A stretch of 64,000 bases of DNA from positions 5,276,001-5,340,000 of the forward strand of contig CM037591.1 in assembly GCA_021018995.1 (NCBI GenBank), written 5' to 3'. A program made the translations under genes and the position numbers. The stretch's first letter is position 1. Every line of letters begins with the position of its first letter. The notes under the pieces were generated by a model. It saw nothing but the letters and a program-made list of their open reading frames with translations, was not told where the DNA came from and made no database searches. This stretch comes from Chloranthus sessilifolius (Eukaryota; Streptophyta; Magnoliopsida; Chloranthales; Chloranthaceae). Below are positions 1 through 11,617 of the stretch, piece by piece.

Positions 1-304
1 AGCTGGGTTCATTTGGCTATGGATCAAAATGAGATTTCATGGTCAGCTGGGTTCTTTAGATCATAGGCATACCATCAAAATGCACACATGTCAGATTCAA
101 GATGGCATACATCCCAAAAAGTATCCCGTTCCAAGTCGCCATTTGGAACGGGCCAGTCATCCCAAAAACTGACCTGTTCCAAATCACCATTTGAAATGGG
201 CCTTGAGACCTTTCATTCTGAACTGTCTATCGCAAAACATTTATCATGATTCATTTCTTTCCATTTCTTTATTTTTTGTTTTGATAATTTGACCCCTTTT
301 TCAG

Positions 305-798
305 GCCTTTGAGACCTTTCTTTCTGTACTACACATTTGGAGAAGAAGCCTTGCAGAGACTAGAACAGGTGCGTTCGGGATCTATGAGAAGATGTTCAGA
401 AGTCATTTTTTGTGCAACTGTGCAGTTGATTTCCTAAAGATGATGAAATTAACTTTTGATGGGTCTGATCATATTATTTGTAAGTTTATAAGGTGGACTA
501 AATATTCCTTCTTAATCTTTACCTTAAAAGAATATTCAGAAATGCTCCATGGGTTCACTTATTTGTACTTGTTTCTTTCCTCACATCTATAGTTTCTGTT
601 GCTAACGCTAGAGTTCTGATAATCGATATTTCTATTTAACAGGCAAGCCAATGGATTATCTCGCACGAATGGACAGTTGGAGACCTTTGGAATATGTTAG
701 TCGAATACTCGTATAAGAGGTTAAATCATGAAACTCAGATTGGGTTCTTCAGTTGGCTTCATCCATCCTTACACAGGCATGCAGAGGAACAATAACTG
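305..798 (+). other. unrecognised exon-like segment
   Basis: Two open stretches have splice-like borders. The first (305 to about 479) follows TTTTTCAG, reads AFETFLSVLHIWRRSLAETR and continues GAFGIYEKMFRSHFLCNC, with a GTAAGT donor at 480. The second (643-798) follows TTTAACAG and reads ASQWIISHEWTVGDLWNMLV, EYSYKRLNHETQIGFFSW and LHPSLHRHAEEQ before a stop. The codon phases of the two do not match at these borders. I do not recognise the family; the text looks protein-like, possibly the 3' end of a gene starting left of the window. Confidence 0.3.
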
Positions 799-917
799 AT
801 GTCACTTTGCACTCGAGAATAATCTCTAAATATTTTAACACAATCATAAAAGAGAATCTGTAGTGTGGGTTCTTAACTGCATATGTAAATTTAATTCCCT
901 TCCCTCTCCTTTTACCC

Positions 918-1012
918 CATGCACGAACTTCCATTCATTGGAAGCCTGTGCACGTCACCCAGTCACAGAGACGTGTGGACTGCATGATCAGTGGACGCAC
1001 ATTGTAGATTAA
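918..1012. mobile_element. foldback MITE family C, partial copy 2
   Basis: TTCCATTCATTGGAAGCCTG, GACGTGTGGACTGCATGATC and GTGGACGCACATTGTAGATT match the right part of the 42.1-kb copy. Confidence 0.65.
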
Positions 1013-1344
1013 CTCCACAACCCATATAACATTGCTCCGTCCATTTACTCAATAGCCACCATACCGCTAGATTTTGGAAAAGTTATTAAGTATCGCTGTC
1101 CATGCAACATAATTCTCCCTTACATTTTTCTATAAAAAAGAGCATATTGATCAAATGTGAGTGTCCATTCATTCATATATACTAATGGGTGTATCATATA
1201 ACTATTACGGCTGTCCCATTAATTAATTGGTCACCTCACCCTAGAAAGTGTAGGTTTGGATGACCAATTGACCATAACCCTCCCTTAATGGTCACACGCA
1301 TGGTTTAAAACCTCGCCCTAGATGTCTGGTATCTCGCACCTCAA

Positions 1345-1373
1345 TGAGATGAGATGAGATGAGATGAGATGAG
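1345..1373. repeat. (GAGAT)n microsatellite
   Basis: Five to six GAGAT units. Confidence 0.9.
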
Positions 1374-1894
1374 GGTGTGATTCGTTTCGAGAAGCATCGT
1401 AAAAAAAATATTAGCTTTATATATTAGTTTGTATAGGGTGTTAGGCTTGTACACTAGTGAAAGTATACTACTCATTATGTTTGTACACGTGGAACTATTT
1501 TATCTGTGAATGACTATTATGGAGTACCCATATCTATGCACACTAGTATGACTATTTTTCTTATTTTTTAACGGCTAATATTAACGATCCTTGATCGAAT
1601 GATATAGAATTAATTAATAGGTGTGATTCTTTTATTAAAATGCGTTCCACTCATGAACAATCACTTGAACTGTTTAGATTGATCTCAAATGTTTGCAACA
1701 TGGCATAACAGTGAGGTATTCTTTGATGGTATAGGATCAAACACTTATTTTAATGGTGTAAGATCGTTCAAAAAGGTTATTTTCATTTCATGCCATATCA
1801 CCAAGATGCGAGATTGGGTTGTCCGAGACAACTTGGAAATCCAAGATTTCAAGCCATGGGTGTGACAAGCATGGGTCAATCTCGGACGAAACTG

Positions 1895-2075
1895 ATACGT
1901 ATCCTCTGATACGAATTGGTTTTGGGGGTCACCGATACGATACATTAGAGGTACTGTATCGGTACCTCTCATACAAAATAGCAAAATACCGGATGATACA
2001 TACCAATGTATCGTCTGGAACGGATACCTGCCATCCGGTACTTATCGGTTTTGGAGCTGAATGATACAATTTTCC
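1895..2075. repeat. degenerate CCGATA-rich repeat
   Basis: Words such as CTGTATCGGTACC, GATACGTATC and CGATACGATAC resemble the foldback at 20.8 kb. Ends are not definable. Confidence 0.4.
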
Positions 2076-2140
2076 GAATTTTTGATCTATGGTGACAAGC
2101 AATGGGTTAATACTCTTACTCTTTTATTTTAAAACAAAGA

Positions 2141-2525
2141 GGCTTGGGACTATGCGCCCAGGTGTACAAAAATCTCTACACCCACCATTAGTTGATCATG
2201 TGGCATCCATCACGAGGATCAAGTGCTACGGCAGCTTAGGTAAGGTCGTTTAGACCCCATTCAAAAAAAAAGAATTGTTTTATGTCTTTTCCATGGTTAA
2301 AAATGTGGTCAAATTTGGGACAAATCAATACACCAAAGTTTTGGGGTACTGCCTTATCCTTGACCCATCAAATGGAGGGCAAAAAAGTTAATAAAATATA
2401 TTTAAAAAAAAAATCATATGTTCCATGGCTGATCATGTTTTGGGCTGATCATGTCACGTGTCATGTGATTTGGCCACTCGGCACATACGTCATCTTGTGC
2501 ACTCGGGCGTATTCTCTCCAACGCC
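2141..2525. mobile_element. MITE family A, copy 1
   Basis: It starts GGCTTGGGACTATGCGCCCA and ends with the inverted TGCACTCGGGCGTATTCTCT. Interior landmarks shared with the other copies are GGCATCCATCACGAGGATCA, CTTGACCCATCAAATGGAGG and CACGTGTCATGTGATTTGGC. Confidence 0.75.
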
Positions 2526-4463
2526 TAAAACAAAATTTTACGAAGTATTAAATAGTGGATTTGAGGCTAAGACTTTATGATTTTTTGTTTTATAGATTAT
2601 CACGTCATTTGCATTTCTTTTATTCATGAATCCGAATTTGAAAATAAAAATTTAAAAGTATAAAGAGTGGATTTGAGTCCAAAACTTTATAATTTTTATG
2701 GTTAATCAAGTTTTTTTTAATTTTTAATTTTTTTAATTTTTATTTTTTTTCTTCTTCTTTTGATGAAGATGCTACACGGCATAAACAATTTGGATGTGCC
2801 TTATATATGTTTTCTTCTTCTTCTTTTAATGAAGATGTTACACGGCATAGACAATTTGGATGTGCCTTATATATGATAGAGAGTATGACAGTTGAAGAGC
2901 AACACCCGAGGAATACATCCAACGTAACAAAGCACTCACATTGAGTGATGCATAGGAGAGTAAATCTTACCCAACAATCCTCACTTTATTAATATATGGG
3001 AAGATGTAAATGTGGAGTGTAGGACTCAAGACTTCAAGCCTCACAAAGGAGGGGGGATACCAATTAGGCTACCACCCAATTGGTACCAAGCAAGGATCAA
3101 AATAGCAATTTCATTTTCGGTTTCGGGCATGATTGAAATCGAAAATCTGAACCAAAATTTTGGCCGAAAATTTTCCCTTCATATATATTTGGGCAAAAAT
3201 TTTGGTTCAAGTTATCGTTTTGATGGGGACTGAAATCGAAACGATTCAGCCAACAAAAACCGAAACGATTCGTCCAATAACTTAGTTATCCTCTAAAATT
3301 TTGAACCATGGTATCAATTGGTCATTTGCATTCCTTTTATTAAAGAATACAAATTTATATTCCTAAAGTAATAGATACTTTTAGAAGTCATGGTACCCGT
3401 AGCAATCTGGGCTGAACCAATAAGCTAACTAACTTTGGGCCAAACATCGACACAACAGACCATGACTACAGACCACACTATAAGGACCTCACCGCATCAT
3501 TATTGAATTGCATACTCTTTTGTCATTGATGCTTATGCCTGTAGGTTGAAGTATATAAGTGGCATATACCTTTACACCATAAGGCACCCTGTTTATTAAT
3601 GTCATTTGTATTAGCTATATGCAATGTCTAAGCCAAACGAAACTAATCTTAAGAGTTGAAGCTTTGGAAACAAATTCAACCATTTCAAACAAAGTACATG
3701 AAATAACATTATATAAATGAACAGGAAATACAGAACTGTAAAAGAGTGATATTCAAAAGTAACCATTATTTAAAAGAAGCTAATTGGTTGTAAAAGTTAC
3801 TCTATTTCATGCCAAAAACAAAGTAATTTTATCAAGTTCACTATTTCTTTTTTCTTTTTTCTTTTTTCTTAAATTCTTATATTTTTAAATTCAATGCCAT
3901 AAAATTTATGTGGTCTATGCTCTGCCCACCCAGGAGGGTTATTTTCAACTCTGAAATTGAGTACGCATTAAGGAGCTCAGCGAGTACATGAGTTATTAGC
4001 ATTGTTAAAGGAACTTGAATCCTTGATTAAAAAAATGAGACCACCAACAAACTATGACCACTGATTCACAGACTAACTAATTCACATATTAAGCAAAATT
4101 CACACTTAGCAAGAATCAAAGGTCTTAACAAAATAAGAGTTAAGAATCTTTTGAGAGTTGAATCACAAGTCTACCACGGCTAATTCATCACTCCAACCAA
4201 ACATTCACATATCTAGAAAGCATAAATCATACAATAAAGAGTACAAGTCAACAAATACTTTTAGGCTCTGTTGCAATTTTCTAGAAAGCCTTGAAGGATT
4301 TTGATTTCCTCTAGATTCCAATGGGGCTAGAATCCTGAAGAAATTTAGTTTTATGATGTTTGGATACTCTTTTTGTCAATTTGGAAATATAAGTCAAAAT
4401 TCATTTCCTGTGTTTGGATGGTAAGAAAATAAAATAAAAGTATTTTTTTAATACCACTTGTTA
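2526..4463. other. intergenic, AT-rich, no gene seen
   Basis: It contains a local duplication (TTTTCTTCTTCTTTTGATGAAGA at about 2747 and a near copy at 2809, each followed by CACGGCATA.ACAATTTGGA) and the TTTCGG-type repeat near 3090-3300. Nothing else is recognised. Confidence 0.5.
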
Positions 4464-4477
4464 GCTTTGATGCCACT

Positions 4478-5129
4478 TGTTAGAAATTTTACCCACTTTA
4501 CGAACTCCCTATCGTGATGAATGCAGAAAAATAAGAAGATTCAGACAAAAAATAATCACATACACAACACAGATTTACGTGATTCACCCAATCGAGGGCT
4601 ACGTCCACGGGAGTATATGCACGATATTATGAACGTTTACAATACACACACTCTCTTCTCTCTAGTACAAACTCAATCCAGATCTAACACGATCTTCAAC
4701 AACAAATCCGTTGTTAAACCAAAGACGCAATCCTTCAAAACAGAGAAGAGATCTGCCGGAATATAATAACGATCCCGACACAAGAACGGCTTCAATCGGA
4801 TCTTCAATCTCCAAGCTTTTATTCAATACTTTTTCTCTCTAAAAAACTTTCACCAAGCTCTCTCTGGACCCCTAAAAAAACTTTCTGCAAATAGGCACCC
4901 AACTCTTTTGGAAACATAACTCACAAATCTTCTAAACTTTGCAAGTATTCAAAACATTTTCAAAATAGACTCCTAAGAATACATTAGGAAACTTTGGCTA
5001 AAGCAATCTTCTAAAATAGCCAAAATTCGAACCTGCGGATCTGAATCCGCCCAGAGGTCAATCGATTGATTTCTCAAAACTCAATCGATTGACACTTGTG
5101 GTTGGGATTAGATTAAACCTTATTCAACA
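4478..5129 (-). mobile_element. copia-type LTR with adjacent primer-binding site
   Basis: On the minus strand this LTR starts TGTTGAATAAGG and ends TTTCTAACA. Two bases further on that strand lies TGGCATCAAAGC (plus 4464-4475), a variant of the initiator-tRNA-Met primer-binding site TGGTATCAGAGC. So it is a 5' LTR of a minus-oriented element whose interior, to the left, has been lost. Confidence 0.7.
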
Positions 5130-6481
5130 CTGATTGCATCAAGGAGCCTTTCAAAAATGTGTTTTGTTACACTGCTCATAGTAAATAAAAAAATTTGCTA
5201 TGATCAAGTGGATTGAATCATCTTATGAAGATGAGTTTGGACTAAATCTCGTGTAGAGAGTGGCCTGCCACTTGGGATTACTCAGGTTTGTGAAGATATA
5301 TGTCACGTATACGTTGCCCGTGATATGTGCACCATAGTTACTACATTGGCCCTAGACTTACTACCTAATCGTTCAAATTAGTTGCAAAACTGCATTTGTA
5401 TGGCTATAAAACTAATTTGATTCACACACATAGTGGGATGATACAAATAATGAGTAATATCAAATAAAAAAAATCTTTGGTAATCAGTCCATATTGTTCA
5501 ATCTTGACTGTCGGTACTTGATCACCAAAAGATGGCAATGGGGATCAATATGGACCATCCATATAGTGGGGTGATTGCCAAATTTTAATGTGCTTTTCAA
5601 TCTAAGTAATGACGACTCTAGTGGGTCGAGCACCAAAAGATCTGATTAATTTAGTCCTTTCAATGGTGATCAATGCCCATACAAGGAGGACATTTGCATA
5701 TATAATTAAAGATGGACGCTTCATGAACAGTTCATTATTGTACATATTTTATCAACAGATTTGAATACTCGATCTAAGGAGCACCAATTGTTCATCAGAA
5801 CCAACCAAACATACAATCCATTTAACTTATCATACACTTTATGAACAGTTAGTTCCCTGTGAATGTCTTTAAACGTCGGCTTCCACCTGAGCATCCAACT
5901 CATCATCTACCTCAGCCATAAAACCAGCTCCCATCTCATATAGTTTGTCCTATGAGATGCCTTTAACCCATGACCTTGCTGTCAGATTTACTAGTTTTGT
6001 TGAGGTTGCCTTCAATGGTGGATAAGACTGTAAGAAGCCAAAGTGTTTAGCTTCGCCCTACAGGATTTCATAGGTGGAGAAATTCAAAAAGAGCAAAATA
6101 AGGAAGGAAAAAAAACCATATAGAAAAAGAAAGAAAAGATAAAACTACATTAAATGAGTGTAGAGAAGCCCTTAGAGAAGTCTAAAATGTCCTCCATTGA
6201 AGCCTTTTTCTTAGAAAGATTGGAACTGCTCTGGAGAAGAATCAATAACCCAAAAGTACAATACCCAAGGGCTCTTCATTTATTCTCACCATTCTTGAGA
6301 ACAAGTAGAGTGGAGCTATGTTTTGTAACCAAGTTGGTGGCTTTTTATTGGGTTCTTGTTCTCTCTCTCTTTCTCTCTCTCTCATAGTTAGGGGAGGCAG
6401 AAGAGGGTTCCGAGGAGAGGAGATGGAGTTAGCGTTCACTATCTTAAGATAGCGGAATGATAGGACAGGACGATCGATTAG
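5130..6481. other. intergenic, no gene seen
   Basis: A weak inverted pair (CAGTCCATATTGTTCAATC near 5486 and GATCAATATGGACCATCC near 5543) suggests a small foldback. Remaining frames are short and lack family features. Confidence 0.45.
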
Positions 6482-6781
6482 TATATTTACAAAAAAAGTT
6501 AAAAAAAAATTACCTAGGCGAAATAGAAGTTCTCGGTCGCTATCTCACTGCTATTTCGTTGCTCTCTCAGTTTATACAGAAGTAACAGTTAAAAGTAAAA
6601 AGTGAAACAAAGTTTAAATATATAAAAGACTTTAAAAGTCAAGGGTGTTTTCAGACATTTTAGAGGTTGGAACTGACGTGGAAACCGCTTAGCTTGGAGC
6701 AAGCCTATTTTGCAAAATTTGAAACTATATAGCCATTTTTGCAAATAACCAAACTTATAGGGTCGAAAGTTCAAATTTCCC
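6482..6781. mobile_element. diverged right end of a related MULE
   Basis: The stretch matches 30310-30632 of the intact MULE in order. Near 6510 there is TTACCTAGGCGAAAT against TTACCTGGAATTG. Near 6535 are the TCGCTATC and GCTCTCT runs, then AGTAACAGTTAAAAGTAAAA against AGTAACAGTAACTAATGAAA, then GACGTGGA. The terminus GGGTCGAAAGTTCAAATTTC-CC ends at 6781. No matching left end is seen upstream, so this is a truncated or internally deleted copy. Confidence 0.75.
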
Positions 6782-6835
6782 TAAAAAAGAGGTTAATAAA
6801 TAATACTCCTCGATTCGATATGGTATTTCATTTCC

Positions 6836-6861
6836 CTCTCTCTCTCTCTCTCTCTCTCTCT
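6836..6861. repeat. (CT)n microsatellite
   Basis: CT run in the leader of the hydrophobic frame at 6941; a shorter CT run lies at 6360-6383. Confidence 0.9.
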
Positions 6862-6940
6862 TTCATCTTTCATTTCCCTCACTCTCTCGCTCATCTCTCC
6901 ATCTCTGATCTCTCATTTCTCATCTTCCATCTTTTCAAAA

Positions 6941-7144
6941 TGTTGGCACGCTGCTTGCGAGTTTTTGTTGGTCTGTGTTTCGTCGCGTTCAATTGTTCTC
7001 TCTTGGGTTATGTCGGACATAGAATTTTAAATGGGAGTGGGCTTGATTCTTCAATGGTTTATACTGCTATTATAACTGCTTGGTTCGGGTTAGTCGCCGT
7101 CCAAAGGGAGCCAATTGACTCCATTGGGCGGTTTCTGCATCTTT
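6941..7144 (+). other. hydrophobic open frame cut by a copia LTR
   Basis: After a CT-rich leader (6836-6940) an ATG opens MLARCLRVFVGLCFVAFNCS followed by LLGYVGHRILNGSGL, with a possible membrane segment near residues 5-25. The frame runs into the LTR at 7145, so any gene here lost its 3' part. I do not recognise it. Confidence 0.25.
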
Positions 7145-7544
7145 TGTTAGAAATTTTAAGATTTAGGCTCGAATCACACGATCAAAAAATATACCTTTGT
7201 AAGAACACGCGTACCTTGTATTTATTATCGAGTCCTTGCGTTAGCAATCTCTTTGATGAAAAAACGATGATCTCTGTCAGAGAATCCGAGCCCACGTTAC
7301 CTCTCGTCTTCTCTAAGTTTAACCTCTATATGGTAAGGAGCTAGGGTTAGAGGAAGAGGAGACGGTGGTCTCCTTATATAGCCACCTATTTTTCCTAACC
7401 CATCAAGGAAAAATAGTAGAGGCATATCACTTATATTAGGAAACTACTTCCTATCGCCTTGAGATACGTGTGATCAAAAGTCTAACACGATTTTTAATAA
7501 AAACACAATGATGGGTTAAGGTGTTGACCACAAAAAATCTAACA
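7145..7544 (-). mobile_element. copia-type 3' LTR (minus orientation) with polypurine tract
   Basis: On the minus strand a 400-base LTR runs TGTTAGATTTTTTG to TTCTAACA, with a CTATATAAGG TATA box inside. Directly before it on that strand is AGACCAAGTGGGAGAA, a classic copia polypurine tract (7545-7560 on plus). It therefore represents a 3' LTR whose interior lies to the right. I found no second LTR in the window. Confidence 0.8.
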
Positions 7545-10150
7545 TTCTCCCACTTGGTCTACACCTTAACTCATCTAAACATAATTTTTGAAAACCACTC
7601 TATGGGCTAACAAACTTTGAAAAGCGGATGGCCATCCATTTTATATTTTAAAAAATTATTGACCCCCACTACCTCGATGCTTCATAACAACCACCCAAAT
7701 TCAATAACAATACCAGTAAAAGATCATGACGCACAGAGTATTCTATCTTACGAATCGACACTAGGCAATCCATAGTTACAAAACTAGCATCATTAATAGA
7801 CTTAAATCTTTACTTAGTGATACCAGACAACTTACATATCTGTACAGTTCCTATATTTGTCCATGCGTCATTCCCCAAGGATATGTCGTTCCTGATATAT
7901 TACTGGCTTTCTGCCTATGACTATCAGTCACCAAACTATCAGAACAAAGGTTTGCCGATGTAGTGTCTAATCACTTCTAACCCAAGCAAAATTCAGGCAT
8001 AACGAGGCACAACCTCACCATCATGCCATGTGATAAAATCCTCATGCATATGGATAGAGTATAATCGCATATATTCTCAAGAGCATGTGCATAAAATTAA
8101 AATATATGATGCATCAACAACAAAATAAACTTACCAATATCAGAGAGACAACTCCCACTAAAATTGCGTAGTTAAAACTAATTCGATATGAGCATCACAA
8201 TTCTAAGAATCGTAATAACTGTCAACTACAAGCTCCCACTGATTTAACCATTCGTTAAAATCAGTAAGTTTTCGACAAAAATAGTTTAATTCTAATCGCA
8301 TTAACTATTCATAATTTTAAATGTTTCATGTCTATAAAATTGATATCAACCAAAAATCATTAAATTTCTCTAAAAACTTAATTATAATAATAAGGTTTAA
8401 TTATCAATTTTGGTATTCCAACTTTTATCTATATCAACTCCAATGTTTTAGTATAGTTTGCCTCAAATAAATCAATACTAAGGAAGCAAACAAATTATGA
8501 GGTAAATCACAAAATCATCTTCAAATTGAAAACATTAATATTCTCAAAATATGTTATTAAGTGTTACATTTTCATAACATCTATAGTTATTCAATTTGTG
8601 TCTCACTTATTTATGCACGAATCATCATCGTCATCATTTAACTTTTCTCATTTATCATATTATAAAATCACTAGCCACACGCTAAGTCAAAAAATTAAAA
8701 TTTTTTCGATGTTCAATACCATGAAAATTTTAAAAACGGTAGACACAATTATAACTATATTAATAGTGACCATATACCACTAAATAACATTAAAAAATGT
8801 GTCACTATACTTTTACAATGTATCATATATTTTGACCATATATCACTAACTATTCTCTGTGAATTACGTCATGATTATATGTCTGATAAATCTATAACCA
8901 TATGTTACGGATCATCCTTGAGAATTACAGCATAACCATATGTCACTAAAAAATTCATTATAAACTATGACCATATGTCACTAACTAACCGCTAAGGACT
9001 TAACTCGAACTTAGGGTCAAATTCGAATTAATTAGAGTGTGAGTCATGTGCTAACATTCACTCTATGGGACAGCCCAGTCGCATCGTCTCAGCATCACTT
9101 TTGGGCAGAAACTTCAACATGCAGTTTGCTTTCCAAGATCATGTTTAAGTAAACACATATAGACCTAATCACTAGTGTTATATGGTTGATCTAGACTCTT
9201 CATCAGCTTTGGCCAGAAAGATTATCCTTCTCCCCCTTAAACACTTATAACTATTTTATTCACCCTACTTATATGAAATTTTTAAATCAGCTTTGGCCAG
9301 AAATTAGAAACCTCATAGAAGCATGTGCTAACCCGATCTTAATGAGACACAAGTATCAAAATTCAAAAGTCACGCAACCTACATAGGTGGTCACCTTTGG
9401 GCAGACCTTAGCTTATTTCAGCTATGTACTCTTGAACGATTGTTTTACCGGTCTACCTTTGACCTAAATTTCATTCAATCATATCAAGTCTGATTCAAGG
9501 TTTTAAAAACGTATTTTCAGATATATGCACATTTGCTAACTAATCTACTTTTAAAAGATAAATCAATGCCACACATTATAATTGATGAACAAATTAATCA
9601 AAATCAAACAGTTATAAGATACATATGCATTAAGTGAGCATGTTATTTATAATCATCAAACTATGATTATGTGGGCATGCATGTCACATTTAGTCAATAT
9701 TGATAATAGAACATTGAAAAACACACATGATATTTATCTTCAAATCGGATATGATATGTTGAGAACAATCAAATAGGATTAAACCTCATTTATAAAAACT
9801 ACAACACTAAGAAAGATCATCACCATTGGGCAGAAAAATCCTTTCAAGTAGCCAAATCTAACTCGTGTAGTGGGTAAGTACCAAAATTAATAATAATTAT
9901 GGGTAACAGTATGTATGTACCAGCGTTAGTGCTAGAGCACAATCTTCAATACCCAACCCTATATTTTCTCACAAAATCCAACTTTAATTAAAAGCACTCA
10001 AATACATAATAATTATCCGATTAAAAATTGTCAAAAAGACGTCAAGTCATTAAAAAATCACAACAGAGAACTCATTAAAAAAATTAGACCTCAAAAACAA
10101 ATCTGGAATGCCTGAGAAAGTCAAAATCTATATATAATATTCGAAAATCG
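7545..10150 (-). mobile_element. non-coding interior of the copia-type element, decayed
   Basis: This AT-rich stretch lacks pol coding. It has scattered repeats: TTTGG(G/C)CAGAAA occurs near 9105, 9212, 9294, 9396 and 9833, and a unit like ACCATATGTCACTAA recurs from 8760 to 9000. Such repeats are common in spacers between pol and the polypurine tract. The right limit is uncertain. Confidence 0.45.
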
Positions 10151-10827
10151 GACTTATAAATAGCCCAAAATGATCAAAAAAGAATAAGGAATAATACGAG
10201 TCAAAATGGGCCTTAAGGACAAACGGGTCGTATCTAACAGGCCGAATCGGATCATGAACCATGGGCTAGGAATGGACTGGACCGGCCCATGGGCCAAGAT
10301 CGGGTCAGTGGGCGAGTCGGTTTAGGCAAATTGTACTCATTTTAATTCTTAACTTACTTAAATTCACCTAATTAGGCTTGTTATTTACCCTTCATATTTC
10401 TAGAATAAATCATAGATGCATGACACAAGTCATCCAAGAGTTGCTCTATTGAAGAAAATCATAATCTTTGTGCTATAAGATAGACCAATGCAAATTTGAC
10501 GTTTGTTAAGCATCGATGGCTCATCTTCGAGCTATTTTTTTTTTTAGTTTATAGTATCCATAGACCATGAGATTGGGAAAGTCGACCTTGTACTCACCAA
10601 AACAAACCTATCTCAAGTTATGGAGAGTTGAGAAGCACCAACCTTAGTGCTCCAACTTCACAAATGATAGATCAATTTTAGAAAAGAATCCACAGATTTC
10701 TCCTTTTTCACTCATATGCTGTCGAACTTTTCCAAAGACGTCTCCAAAAAAAAAGCGAAGAAGTTGGTTATTATCAGCTTCATAATTTTTGAAATCTAAT
10801 AAAGCTGGTGACTCCCTTTAAACAGTA

Positions 10828-11617
10828 AATTATGGCAAATTTTTTATATATCATAACTTAATTTCCAGCTATAATAATATGTTGGACTCATAATTAGCAT
10901 TATCCATTAAAATATTTTAACAAGAATGAGAATATAACCAATCACTAGTCACTGACGTAGGTGAATAATTAGTGGACTAATGGATGGTTTATGATTATTT
11001 TTTTCAGAGTATGGACTGAATGTTCTTAAAGGACAGAAATGCCATCATTAACACTTCCCACCACTGATGACACCTTGTTCTGTGATTTGCACCATTGGAT
11101 CCGTGTACCAATGTGTTTTCCACACAACAAATGGATACATCAATCTCATTGTATGGACGGCTACCATTAATACGCAAGTAGAAACTGTCCTTATTAATTA
11201 CGTGACGTGATTAGTATAAGTATGTCAATCATACTATTTACCTAATTAATTATATAGAGATTAATATAAGTATGTAAATCATACTATTTACCTAATTAAT
11301 TATATATAAGGAGCTTTAAAATAGCCATTATGTGATGACATGTACGATGTAACAACATCTCAGCCAAAGACTTGAAAGTTGGACTTCTTTTTCAAGTAAG
11401 GTTTACAACTGAGGAGTTTTCAAGAAAATTATTGAAACATGCAGTGACTAGTGATTGGTTAACATTAGGTGATAACCAATATTCTAATTTCCAGTTTTCC
11501 AGTTTAATCATTCTTGTGAAAATATTTTAATGGATAATGCTAATTATGAGTCCAATAGATTATTATAGTTGGAAATTAAGTTATAATATATAAAAAATTT
11601 ATCACAATTTTTTTTTG
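10828..11617. mobile_element. 790-bp element with about 150-bp inverted ends
   Basis: The left arm has ATATATCATAACTTAATTTC, ACTCATAATTAGCATTATCC and ATTAAAATATTTTAACAAGA. The right arm has the reverse complement in order: TTGTGAAAATATTTTAATGG, ATAATGCTAATTATGAGTCC and GGAAATTAAGTTATAATATA. CAATCACTAGTCACTG also pairs with CAGTGACTAGTGATTG. The core holds a tandem duplication (ATACTATTTACCTAATTAAT at about 11230 and 11281). No coding capacity; superfamily unknown. Confidence 0.75.

Noticed and set aside
6739-7344. A 201-residue frame read as one protein
   Set aside because: It spans the MULE end, a CT microsatellite and a copia LTR; only the 6941-7144 part could be host sequence.
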